From positions 1-39,701 of the forward strand of contig CBRG010000255.1 in NCBI GenBank assembly GCA_000470535.1: a stretch of 39,701 nucleotides of DNA, read 5' to 3'. Below are positions 27,883 through 35,205 of the stretch, piece by piece. The notes beneath the pieces are model-generated. The model had not been told where the DNA came from and did not search any database. It worked only from the letters and a program-made list of their open reading frames with translations. The stretch is from Streptomyces sp. AW19M42 (GTDB lineage: Bacteria; Actinomycetota; Actinomycetes; Streptomycetales; Streptomycetaceae). Position 1 is the first letter of the stretch, and each line of letters begins with the position of its first letter. The position numbers and the translations under genes were made by a program.

Positions 27883-30800
27883 ATGCCGGCCCAGCTTCCC
27901 GGATCCGAGTTGTCGGACGCGTATGCGATGCTCGGCTCCGTGGAGACCAGGTCAGTCAGTCCCGTGTTCGTCGGCCGCGCAAATGAACTCACCTCGCTCA
28001 CCAACGCGCTCGCACGCGCCACCGCAGAGGGCGCCGGCCCGGACGGCAGCGCCTGCGGGGAACCGCAGGCACTGCTCATCGGCGGCGAGGCGGGCGTCGG
28101 CAAGACCCGTCTGGTCGAGGAGTTCCTCGCGGTGGCGGCCCGCCGAGGGGCCGTCGTCGCCGTGGGCGGCTGCGTGGAGATCGGCGCGGACGGCCTGCCG
28201 TACGCCCCGTTCTCCGCGGCCCTGCGAGCCCTGCGCCGCACACTCCCCGACGAGATGGCCGCGGCCTGCGCCGGGCAGGAGCGCGAACTGGCCCGGCTCC
28301 TTCCCGAACTCGGCGAACCGGGGCTGGACTCGGCCGACGAGCACGGCACCGCCCGGCTCTTCGAGCTCACCGTCCGCCTGCTGGAGCGCATCTCGGCGGA
28401 GCGCGCGGTCGTCCTGGTCCTGGAGGACCTGCACTGGTCCGACGCCTCGACCCGGCACCTCCTCGCCTACCTGTTCCGTACGCTGCGCACCGGCCGCCTC
28501 GTCGTGGTCGGCACCTACCGGGCCGACGACATCCACCGCCGCCACCCGCTGCGCCCGCTCCTGGCCGAACTGGACCGGCTCCGCACCGTCCGCCGCATCG
28601 AGCTCGACCGCTTCAACCGGGCCGAGGTCCGCCGCCAGCTCGCCGGCATCCTCGCGGACACCCCCGAACCCACCCTGGTGGACGAGATATTCGAGCGTTC
28701 CGACGGCAACGCCTTCTTCGTCGAGGAGCTCGCCTGCAGCCTGGAGTGCGGTGACGGCGCCGGAGTCCCCGACTCACTGCGCGACCTCCTCCTCGTCCGG
28801 GTCGAAACACTCAGCGACGACGCCCAGCGGGTCACCCGGGTCGTGGCCGAAGGCGGTTCCGCCGTCGAGTACGAACTGCTGGCCGCCGTCGCCGGCCTCG
28901 CAGAGGACGACCTCATCGAGGCACTGCGGGGAGCGGTCGGCGCCAATCTGCTGCTCACCACCCCGGAGGGCAACGGCTACCGCTTCCGGCACTCCCTGGT
29001 CCGCGAGGCCGTCAGCGACGACCTGCTGCCGGGCGAACGCTCCCGGCTCAACCGCCGCTACGCCGAAGCCCTGGAGGCCGATCCCACCCTCGTCCGCGAC
29101 GGGGAGCGCGCCACCCGCCTGGCCAGCTACTGGTACGGCGCGCACGACGCGGCCAAGGCCCTGCCCGCAGTACTCAGGGCCTCGGTCGAAGCACGCCACC
29201 GCAACGCATTCTCCGAACAGCTGCGGCTGCTGGAGCGGGCGATGGAGCTGTGGGACGACGCCCCCGAAGAGATACGCGGCACCCTGCGCCCCATCGACTA
29301 CGCCGAGGTCTACCCGGCCTGCGGCTGCGACAGCGCCACCCCGCTGCGCTACCTCGACCTGATGGCGGAGGCCACCGTCGCCGCCCGCTTCGGCAGCGAC
29401 CGTGAACGGGCCCTCACCCTCTGCAAGAAGGCCCTGCGCGTCCTGGAGAGCGAGGACGACGCGCTGCGTGCCGCCTGGTTCTGGGTCCAGCGCTCCCGGC
29501 TGGTCCAGGACCTCACCCGGGGCGACGGCTGGGAGGAACTGGCCACCGCAGAGGAGCTCGTCCGCGGACTGCCCCCGTCGGCCGTGCACGCCGACGTCCT
29601 GATGAGCGTGGCCGGCTGGGGCGCCCTGCACCGCCCCGGGCCCGATACCCTCGCCGCCGCGGACCGGGCCGTGGAGTACGCCCGGCTGGTCGGTGACGAG
29701 TACATCGAACTGCACGCACGCCTCACCCGGGGCTGGCTGACCGCCGACGCCGGAGACGCCGACGACGGCATCGCGGAGATGTACGCCGTCCGCGACCGGG
29801 CCGACGCGCTCGGCCTCGTCGGCGTCATGGGACGCGCCAGTATCAACCTCCCCTCGACGCTCGAAGCCATGGGCCGATCCCTGGAAGCGGTGTCCGCCTC
29901 CGACCACGGGATCGATATCTGCCACAGCCACGGCATAGCCGACACGGAGGCCTGGGTCCGCAGCAACCAGGCGATGTCCCTGTTCTCGCTCGGCCACTGG
30001 GACGAGGCCCTGGCCACCACGGAGGCCGCCGCCCGGGTGGCACAGTCCCGCAAGGCCCAGGGCCTGGTCGCCGCCCGCCGCACCGAAGTGGCCCTGGCGC
30101 GCGGCGACTTCGACGAAGCCGAACGGCAACTCGCCTTGAACAAACGAAGCTTCGGGTCGCGTGACCCGCAGCCCCAGCACTTCATCAACGGCGTTCGCCA
30201 CACCATCACCCTCGCCGTGCAGCAGGGCCGCCTCAGCGAGGCCCGAACGGCCTTCGAGGCCCAGGCGGAGACCGGCTTCCCGACCGGCACCCAGCGCTAC
30301 GCCCTGCCTCTGCTGCACGCCGTTGCGGCGGCCGAGGCCGATGCCCGCGGCCTGCCCGCCACCGAGCCGGGCCGGCCGGCGATCCTCGCGCTGATCCGCA
30401 CACACCTCAAGCGACTGCCGATGCTCGTCCCGGTGTGGGCGGCCTACGGTCTGCTCGTCGATGCCGAACTGGCTCGCGCCGAGGGCCTCGACACCCCCGA
30501 CCACTGGTCCCGGGCGGCAAGAGCCTTCGCCCCGCTGCCCCGCCCCTACGAACTGGCCCAGATCCGTCACCGCTGGGCCGAGGCCCTGCTCGTGGCCTCC
30601 GGAGACCGTGCGGCGGCCACCGCGCTGCTGCGCGAGGCACACGGCACGTCCCTGCGCCTCGGGGCGCGCCCGCTCACCGAGACCATCGAGCTGCTGGCCG
30701 GCCGCGCCCGCATCACCCTGACCGCCCCCGACGCGCCGCACGGCCCCGGTTCGGCCACCGGCTCCGGCTCAGGGGCCGGGCCGGAGATCCTGGAGGCCGT

Positions 30801-31107
30801 CACCGTCCCGGACGGCCACGGCGCCACCGAAGGGCAGACCGGCCGGGACCGCTCCGAGGAGCAGCTCCGGGCCGCGGCTGCCGCTGCTGTGGAGTCCTTC
30901 GGGCTGACCCGGCGCGAACAGGACGTGCACCGGCTCGTCGCGGACGGCCACACCAACCGCAGGATCGCCGAGGAGCTGTACATCTCGCCCAAGACCGCGA
31001 GCGTGCACGTCTCCAACATCCTGGCCAAGCTCGGGGTGGCCAGCCGGGGAGAGGCCGCCGCACTCGCCCACCGGCTCCGCCTCTACCGCACCCCCACGGG
31101 CTCCTGA
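27883..31107 (+). CDS. Large ATP-binding LuxR-type (LAL) transcriptional regulator
   Basis: This protein of about 1074 residues is a LAL/MalT-like regulator. The N-terminal AAA-type ATPase has FVGRANELTSL (about 27-37), Walker A GGEAGVGKTR (67-76) and Walker B LVLEDLHWSD. A long helical region (about 400-930) looks TPR-like. The C-terminal LuxR HTH (about 1008-1065, LTRREQDVHRLVADGHTNRR and a second helix with SPKTASVHVSNIL) binds DNA. A Gly/Ser-rich linker lies at about 945-985. LALs often control specialised metabolism or sugar use; no cluster is adjacent here. ATG 27883 is used, with AAGGA 10 nt upstream; ATG 27928 is an alternative. Confidence 0.92.
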   Translation: MPAQLPGSELSDAYAMLGSVETRSVSPVFVGRANELTSLTNALARATAEGAGPDGSACGEPQALLIGGEAGVGKTRLVEEFLAVAARRGAVVAVGGCVEIGADGLPYAPFSAALRALRRTLPDEMAAACAGQERELARLLPELGEPGLDSADEHGTARLFELTVRLLERISAERAVVLVLEDLHWSDASTRHLLAYLFRTLRTGRLVVVGTYRADDIHRRHPLRPLLAELDRLRTVRRIELDRFNRAEVRRQLAGILADTPEPTLVDEIFERSDGNAFFVEELACSLECGDGAGVPDSLRDLLLVRVETLSDDAQRVTRVVAEGGSAVEYELLAAVAGLAEDDLIEALRGAVGANLLLTTPEGNGYRFRHSLVREAVSDDLLPGERSRLNRRYAEALEADPTLVRDGERATRLASYWYGAHDAAKALPAVLRASVEARHRNAFSEQLRLLERAMELWDDAPEEIRGTLRPIDYAEVYPACGCDSATPLRYLDLMAEATVAARFGSDRERALTLCKKALRVLESEDDALRAAWFWVQRSRLVQDLTRGDGWEELATAEELVRGLPPSAVHADVLMSVAGWGALHRPGPDTLAAADRAVEYARLVGDEYIELHARLTRGWLTADAGDADDGIAEMYAVRDRADALGLVGVMGRASINLPSTLEAMGRSLEAVSASDHGIDICHSHGIADTEAWVRSNQAMSLFSLGHWDEALATTEAAARVAQSRKAQGLVAARRTEVALARGDFDEAERQLALNKRSFGSRDPQPQHFINGVRHTITLAVQQGRLSEARTAFEAQAETGFPTGTQRYALPLLHAVAAAEADARGLPATEPGRPAILALIRTHLKRLPMLVPVWAAYGLLVDAELARAEGLDTPDHWSRAARAFAPLPRPYELAQIRHRWAEALLVASGDRAAATALLREAHGTSLRLGARPLTETIELLAGRARITLTAPDAPHGPGSATGSGSGAGPEILEAVTVPDGHGATEGQTGRDRSEEQLRAAAAAAVESFGLTRREQDVHRLVADGHTNRRIAEELYISPKTASVHVSNILAKLGVASRGEAAALAHRLRLYRTPTGS

Positions 31108-31162
31108 GGACGCGGAGCTGGGGGTGGGGGTGGAGCCGGTGGGCGGAGCTGACGATTGGAGC

Positions 31163-31190
31163 GGGGGACGGGGGACGGGGGACGGGGGAC
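31163..31190. repeat. Four GGGGGAC heptamers, G-quadruplex type
   Basis: GGGGGAC is repeated exactly four times at 31163, 31170, 31177 and 31184, giving four G5 runs separated by AC. Another pair of G5 runs lies near 31119-31129. The repeat is in the 155-nt gap between the converging LAL and DUF6191 genes. Confidence 0.9.
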
Positions 31191-31262
31191 GAAGACGAGG
31201 GGGACGAAGGGGCACGGGTGGCTGTCCGGCACCCCCCGGCGGGCGGGCGAGGACGCGGACAG

Positions 31263-31520
31263 CTACACCGTCCCGCCGCGCTCCCCGGCGCCTGCGTCCC
31301 CGGACTCCGCGTCTTCGGCTCTGCCCCGGGGCGCTGTTTCCGTGGGCTCCGCGTCCTCGGTGTCCGGTCGGCGAACCACCACCTTGCCCGAGGTGAGGTC
31401 TATCGGGCCGCGCGCCGGGTCACCGATGCCGAGATCCACCCGGCTCAGCTCCAGCCGCCGCTGTTCCTCGGCAGCGTGCTTGCGGCCGGGTGCGAAGAGT
31501 TCCTCGAAGAAGTTGAACAC
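31263..31520 (-). CDS. DUF6191 domain protein
   Basis: This 85-aa protein begins FNFFEELFAPGRKHAAEEQ and continues RLELSRVDLGIGDPARGPID, the recognisable DUF6191 pattern found in Streptomyces. Residues 55-85 are acidic, Ala/Gly-rich and probably disordered. Function is unknown; there are no membrane helices. GTG 31520 is chosen because the domain starts there; in-frame codons reach 31619 but would overlap the preceding dehydrogenase gene. It follows that gene by 31 nt on the same strand and is probably its operon partner. Confidence 0.75.
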   Translation of the reverse strand: MFNFFEELFAPGRKHAAEEQRRLELSRVDLGIGDPARGPIDLTSGKVVVRRPDTEDAEPTETAPRGRAEDAESGDAGAGERGGTV

Positions 31521-31551
31521 GGGCCGCGCACCCTTCCGCCTGCTGTAGCCG

Positions 31552-32862
31552 CTACCGCACCTCAAGCACCAGGATCTTGTCGTCCCCCGGCTTCGGGGTG
31601 CCCCGGGTGTCCGTCTCACTCGTGACGAGATAGACCTTGTTGCCGCCCGCCGCCAGCACCGTGCGCAGACGGCCGTACTTCCCCTTCAGGAACGACTGCG
31701 GGGCCGCCAGAGGTTCCTTGCTCCCGTCACCGGACAGCGCAATCCGCCAGAGCCGCTCACCCCGCAGACCGGCCATCCAGATGGAACCCTTGGCGTAGGC
31801 GATGCCGCTCGGGGACGCCTCGGACGTCTTCCACTGTGCCACGGGGTCGAGGAAACCCTTCTTGCCCGCCTTGCCCTCGGCATCCGGCCAGCCGTAGTTC
31901 CCACCTGGCACGATCCGGTTCAGCTCGTCCCAGGTGTCCTGGCCGAATTCGGACGCCCACAGCTGCTTGTGGCTGTCCCAGGCGAGGCCCTGCACATTGC
32001 GGTGACCGTAGGAATACACCACGGAGTCGGCCTGCGGATTGCCGTGCAGGGGCTCGCCGTCCGGCGTCATCCGAAGGATCTTGCCGGCCAGCGACTTCTT
32101 GTCCTGCGCATAGCCGTGATCCCCCGTCTCGCCCGTCCCCGCGTACAGCATGTGGTCCGGGCCAAAGGCGATCCGTCCCCCGTTGTGGATGGAGCCCTTC
32201 GGGATGCCGCGCAGAATCGTGTCGGGAGCGCCCAGCAGCTGACCGGGTGTCGTCCCCTTCTCGTCGTAGAGCATGCGGGCGATGCGGTTGTCCGAGGCGG
32301 TGGTGAAATACGCGTACACCAGATGGTCCGTGCCGAAGGTGGGGGAGACCGCGATCCCCAGCAGCCCGCCCTCCCCGTCGGGAGCCACCCCGGGCACGGC
32401 GCCCAGCAGCGTCTTCTTCCCGCTCTTCGCGTCCACCCGGGTGATCGTCCCCTTGTCGCGCGAGGACACCAGCAGGTCACCGTCCGGCAGGGCCGTGAGG
32501 CCCCACGGTGAATCGAGCCCCTCCGTGAGGGTCGACACCACCTTCACCGAGCCCTTCGCGGGCGGCAGATCGGCAGCCGGGCGCGAGGCGGACGGCGAGG
32601 GCGGGGCCGGAGTGCTCGATCCGGCCTTCGGGGCGGAGCCGGCCGGGGTGCTCGCGCCCGCGCCCTGGCCCGCCGTGCTCTCCGCCCCCTCCTGCGACGA
32701 GCACCCCGCGGTGAGCATCAGGGCACCGCTCGCCAGCAGAGCCACCGCACCGCGCCGCACTCCGGCCCCCGCACTCAGCCGTGCCGTACTCAGCCGCGTG
32801 AGGCGACCACTCCCATGAGGCGTCGTGTGACTCCCCATCGGGTCCTGCCCAGATCCGATCAC
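31552..32862 (-). CDS. PQQ-type sugar dehydrogenase (GSDH family) lipoprotein
   Basis: This 436-aa protein is a soluble glucose/sorbosone-dehydrogenase beta-propeller. A lipoprotein signal ends in the lipobox LTAGC (Cys54), preceded by RRGAVALLASG. A Pro/Ser/Ala linker leads to the propeller at about 105-430, with SPWGLTALPDGDLLVSSRDK, HNGGRIAFGPDHMLYAGTGE, YSYGHRNVQGLAWD and GGNYGWPD as family motifs. Relatives oxidise sugars with PQQ or calcium-dependent chemistry; many actinobacterial ones are uncharacterised and the host may lack PQQ. GTG 32862 has GAAGGGA upstream; ATG 32838 is an alternative. Confidence 0.9.
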   Translation of the reverse strand: MIGSGQDPMGSHTTPHGSGRLTRLSTARLSAGAGVRRGAVALLASGALMLTAGCSSQEGAESTAGQGAGASTPAGSAPKAGSSTPAPPSPSASRPAADLPPAKGSVKVVSTLTEGLDSPWGLTALPDGDLLVSSRDKGTITRVDAKSGKKTLLGAVPGVAPDGEGGLLGIAVSPTFGTDHLVYAYFTTASDNRIARMLYDEKGTTPGQLLGAPDTILRGIPKGSIHNGGRIAFGPDHMLYAGTGETGDHGYAQDKKSLAGKILRMTPDGEPLHGNPQADSVVYSYGHRNVQGLAWDSHKQLWASEFGQDTWDELNRIVPGGNYGWPDAEGKAGKKGFLDPVAQWKTSEASPSGIAYAKGSIWMAGLRGERLWRIALSGDGSKEPLAAPQSFLKGKYGRLRTVLAAGGNKVYLVTSETDTRGTPKPGDDKILVLEVR

Positions 32863-32965
32863 CGCACCGATCCCTTCGACGGCCGCTTGTCTACTGTTCT
32901 TACACCGCAGCCCGCCCCGAGGTTCCCGATGACGGCCGACTTTCTCGATCAGAGCGCGCCCGCGC

Positions 32966-33958
32966 TCAGTCCCACGACTCCCGCGCCGGCGGCAGCCGGT
33001 CGATCTCCGCCAGGTCCTGCGCCGTCAGCGTCAGACCGGCCGCCCCCGCGTTCTCCACCGCCCAGCGCGCCCGCTTGGTCCCGGGCACCGGAACCACCTG
33101 GGGGCCCTGGCGCAGCGCCCAGGCCAGCGCCACCTGCGCGGGCGTCGCCCCGTGCCGCTCCGCCACCCGCCGCAGCCCGAACACCACCGGCTGGTTCGCC
33201 GCCATCATCTCGGCGGTGAACCGGGGATGCCTGGCCCGCAGATCCTCCGGCTCGAAGCCCTGCCCCGGCGTGAGCGTCCCCGTCAGATACCCGTTGCCCA
33301 GCGGCATCGCCGCCAGGAACCCCACGCCCCGCGCCGCACACCACGGCAGCAGCGATTCCAGCGCCTGCGGCGACCACACCGAGAGTTCCGCCTGCACCGC
33401 GCTCACCGGAAAGACCTGCTGCACCCGTTCCAGCTGCCGGATCGTTCCGTCGTGCAATCGCGCCCCCGGCCGGCGCGAGGCCCGCGCCCCGATCGCGCAC
33501 AGCCCCAGCGCCCGGACCTTCCCGGCGGCCACCAGCTCCGCCATCGCGCCCCAGGTCTCCTCGACCGGCACCTCGGGGTCCGCCCGGTGCAGTTGGTACA
33601 GATCGATGACATCGGTCTGCAGCCGCCGCAGCGAGGCGTCGCACGCCCGCCGCACATAGCCGGCCCGGCCGTCGGCCACGATGTGCTGATCTCCCACCAG
33701 CAGTCCGCACTTGGTGGAGACGAAGGCCTCGGAGCGGCGCCCCTTCAGCGCCCGCCCCAACAGCAGCTCATTGGTGAACGGGCCGTACATGTCAGCCGTG
33801 TCGAGCAATTGGACGCCCGCGTCGAGCGCCGCGTGCACCGCGCGCAGGGCATCGTCGCCACGCTGCCGCGAGGCGCCGTACGCCCAGCTCATCGGCATGC
33901 AGCCGAGACCGACCGCGCCCACGGCGAGCGCCGCCGCGCCGAGACTCCTGCGCTCCAA
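32966..33958 (-). CDS. Aldo/keto reductase
   Basis: This 330-aa TIM-barrel NADPH oxidoreductase keeps the catalytic tetrad: D53, Y58 (LLDTADMYG), K83 (VSTKCG) and H124 (LYQLHRAD). The C-terminal cofactor loop VPVPGTKRARWAVENAGA fits the AKR13-like group. The N-terminus is short of ATG/GTG. TTG at 33958, with GAAGGG 9 nt upstream, gives ERRSLGAAALAVGAVGLGCM, matching the usual first strand. Its mRNA probably starts near 34005 and carries a perfect 8-bp hairpin just before the ribosome site. The PQQ-type dehydrogenase follows 103 nt downstream on the same strand. Substrate is unknown. Confidence 0.92.
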   Translation of the reverse strand: MERRSLGAAALAVGAVGLGCMPMSWAYGASRQRGDDALRAVHAALDAGVQLLDTADMYGPFTNELLLGRALKGRRSEAFVSTKCGLLVGDQHIVADGRAGYVRRACDASLRRLQTDVIDLYQLHRADPEVPVEETWGAMAELVAAGKVRALGLCAIGARASRRPGARLHDGTIRQLERVQQVFPVSAVQAELSVWSPQALESLLPWCAARGVGFLAAMPLGNGYLTGTLTPGQGFEPEDLRARHPRFTAEMMAANQPVVFGLRRVAERHGATPAQVALAWALRQGPQVVPVPGTKRARWAVENAGAAGLTLTAQDLAEIDRLPPARESWD

Positions 33959-33976
33959 CTCCCCGCACCCTTCCTC

Positions 33977-34017
33977 GGCCCCGTCGGCACGGGGCCACAC
34001 TCCGCACCCACAAACTA
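33977..34017 (-). promoter_or_regulatory. Aldo/keto reductase promoter with leader hairpin
   Basis: On the minus strand TAGTTT (34017-34012) is a -10 box. Downstream, GGCCCCGT and ACGGGGCC (33977-33996) form a perfect 8-bp stem with a 4-nt loop immediately before the ribosome site GAAGGG. The same palindrome could instead be an operator shared with the divergent gene. Confidence 0.45.
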
Positions 34018-34044
34018 ACCTCTGCTCCCCGTGTCGCCGTCGCA

Positions 34045-34050
34045 TAGCCT
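34045..34050 (+). promoter_or_regulatory. -10 box, probable leaderless promoter of the 2-hydroxyacid dehydrogenase gene
   Basis: TAGCCT ends exactly 7 nt before the ATG at 34058 and no ribosome site precedes that ATG. Confidence 0.5.
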
Positions 34051-34057
34051 CCTGACC

Positions 34058-35020
34058 ATGACTTCCACCACGAATTCCACCGTGGCCCCCGACGTGTGGC
34101 TGCCGATCGAGGCCGACGGGATCGAAGGACTCCCCGAGGATCTCAACTACCGTTTCTGGAACGGCGGGCAGGACTACCCGGCCGACCCCGCGGACTGCGC
34201 GTTCTATGTCGTTCCGTACATGAAGGGCCCAGAGGTCGCGGTCCGCCCGCTCGCCGGGATGAGCGCGGTAAGGGTCGTGCAGACGCTCTCCGCGGGCATC
34301 GACCACGTCGAGCCGGGGCTCGGCCGGCTGCCCGCCGGCGTGCGGCTGTGCAACGCCAAGGGGGTCCACGAGGCGTCCACCGCCGAGCTCACGCTCGCAC
34401 TGATCCTCGCCTCCCTGCGCGGCTTCCCCGGCTTCGTGCGCGGCCAGGACAACGAGGAGTGGCGGTCCGGGTTCTACCCGGCGCTCGCCGACAAGTCGGT
34501 ACTGATCGTGGGGTACGGATCGATCGGCTCCGCGATAGAGGACCGGCTCGCACCCTTCGAGTGCGCGCGGGTGGCGCGCGTCGCACGCTCTGCGCGGACA
34601 ACCGCACGCGGGCCCGTACATACGCTCGACGACCTGCCCGCACTGTTGCCCGAGGCCGACATCGTGATTCTGTCCACCCCGCTGAACCCCTCCACACAGG
34701 GCCTGGTGGGCGCGGACTTCCTCGCGGCGATGCGGGACGGTGCGCTGCTGGTGAACGTCGCCCGCGGCGGTGTCGTCGACACCAAGGCCCTGCTGTCCGA
34801 ACTCGAATCCGGCCGGCTGCACGCCGCACTCGACGTGACAGACCCGGAACCACTCCCTTCCGGCCATCCCCTCTGGCATGCTCCGAACGTCCTGATCACT
34901 CCGCACGTGGGCGGCAGCACCTCGGCGTTCCTGCCCAGGGCCAAGCGTCTGATCGCCGGTCAGGTCAGCCGGTTCGCCGCGGGGGAACCGGTCCGCAACG
35001 TCGTACGCACCACCGGCTGA
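34058..35020 (+). CDS. D-isomer-specific 2-hydroxyacid dehydrogenase
   Basis: This 320-aa NAD(P)H enzyme interconverts a 2-oxoacid and its D-2-hydroxyacid. The Rossmann motif is GYGSIG (152-157). Catalytic Arg is R236 (NVARGG), Glu E264 (DPEPLP) and His H283 (TPHVGG). The hinge-region GIDHVEPG and NAKGVHEASTAELTLAL are typical. The usual glyoxylate/hydroxypyruvate reductase subgroup is likely but the substrate is not certain. ATG 34058 is preferred to an in-frame GTG at 34031 because the latter would include the -10 box. It is divergent from the aldo/keto reductase gene. Confidence 0.93.
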   Translation: MTSTTNSTVAPDVWLPIEADGIEGLPEDLNYRFWNGGQDYPADPADCAFYVVPYMKGPEVAVRPLAGMSAVRVVQTLSAGIDHVEPGLGRLPAGVRLCNAKGVHEASTAELTLALILASLRGFPGFVRGQDNEEWRSGFYPALADKSVLIVGYGSIGSAIEDRLAPFECARVARVARSARTTARGPVHTLDDLPALLPEADIVILSTPLNPSTQGLVGADFLAAMRDGALLVNVARGGVVDTKALLSELESGRLHAALDVTDPEPLPSGHPLWHAPNVLITPHVGGSTSAFLPRAKRLIAGQVSRFAAGEPVRNVVRTTG

Positions 35021-35070
35021 ACACGCTGCGAGAGGGTTGCGCGGCATTCCGTGGCGCCAAGTCCCTGGGT

Positions 35071-35108
35071 CGTCACGGAGAGTAGAGGAACTATCTCCCT
35101 GTGTGACG
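35071..35108. promoter_or_regulatory. Long imperfect inverted repeat upstream of the PAS-GGDEF gene
   Basis: CGTCAC-GGAGA-g-TAG (35071-35085) is mirrored by CTA-TCTCC-ctgt-GTGACG (35091-35108) around AGGAA. In total 14 pairs form with one bulge and a 4-nt insert. A TATCGT -10-like box follows at 35118-35123. It may be an operator or the terminator of the preceding gene. Confidence 0.45.
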
Positions 35109-35205
35109 AGTCTGGTGTATCGTCCCGAAAGGGAGGCTGCGCCGTGGAAGGGACGGCGCCGGGGAGGAAGCCACACGCGAGGGGGCGACGGGCGATGTAC
35201 GGCCG

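Noticed and set aside
28774..30741. 655-codon minus-strand open frame over the LAL regulator
   Set aside because: Antisense shadow; the plus-strand product has Walker A, Walker B and LuxR motifs.
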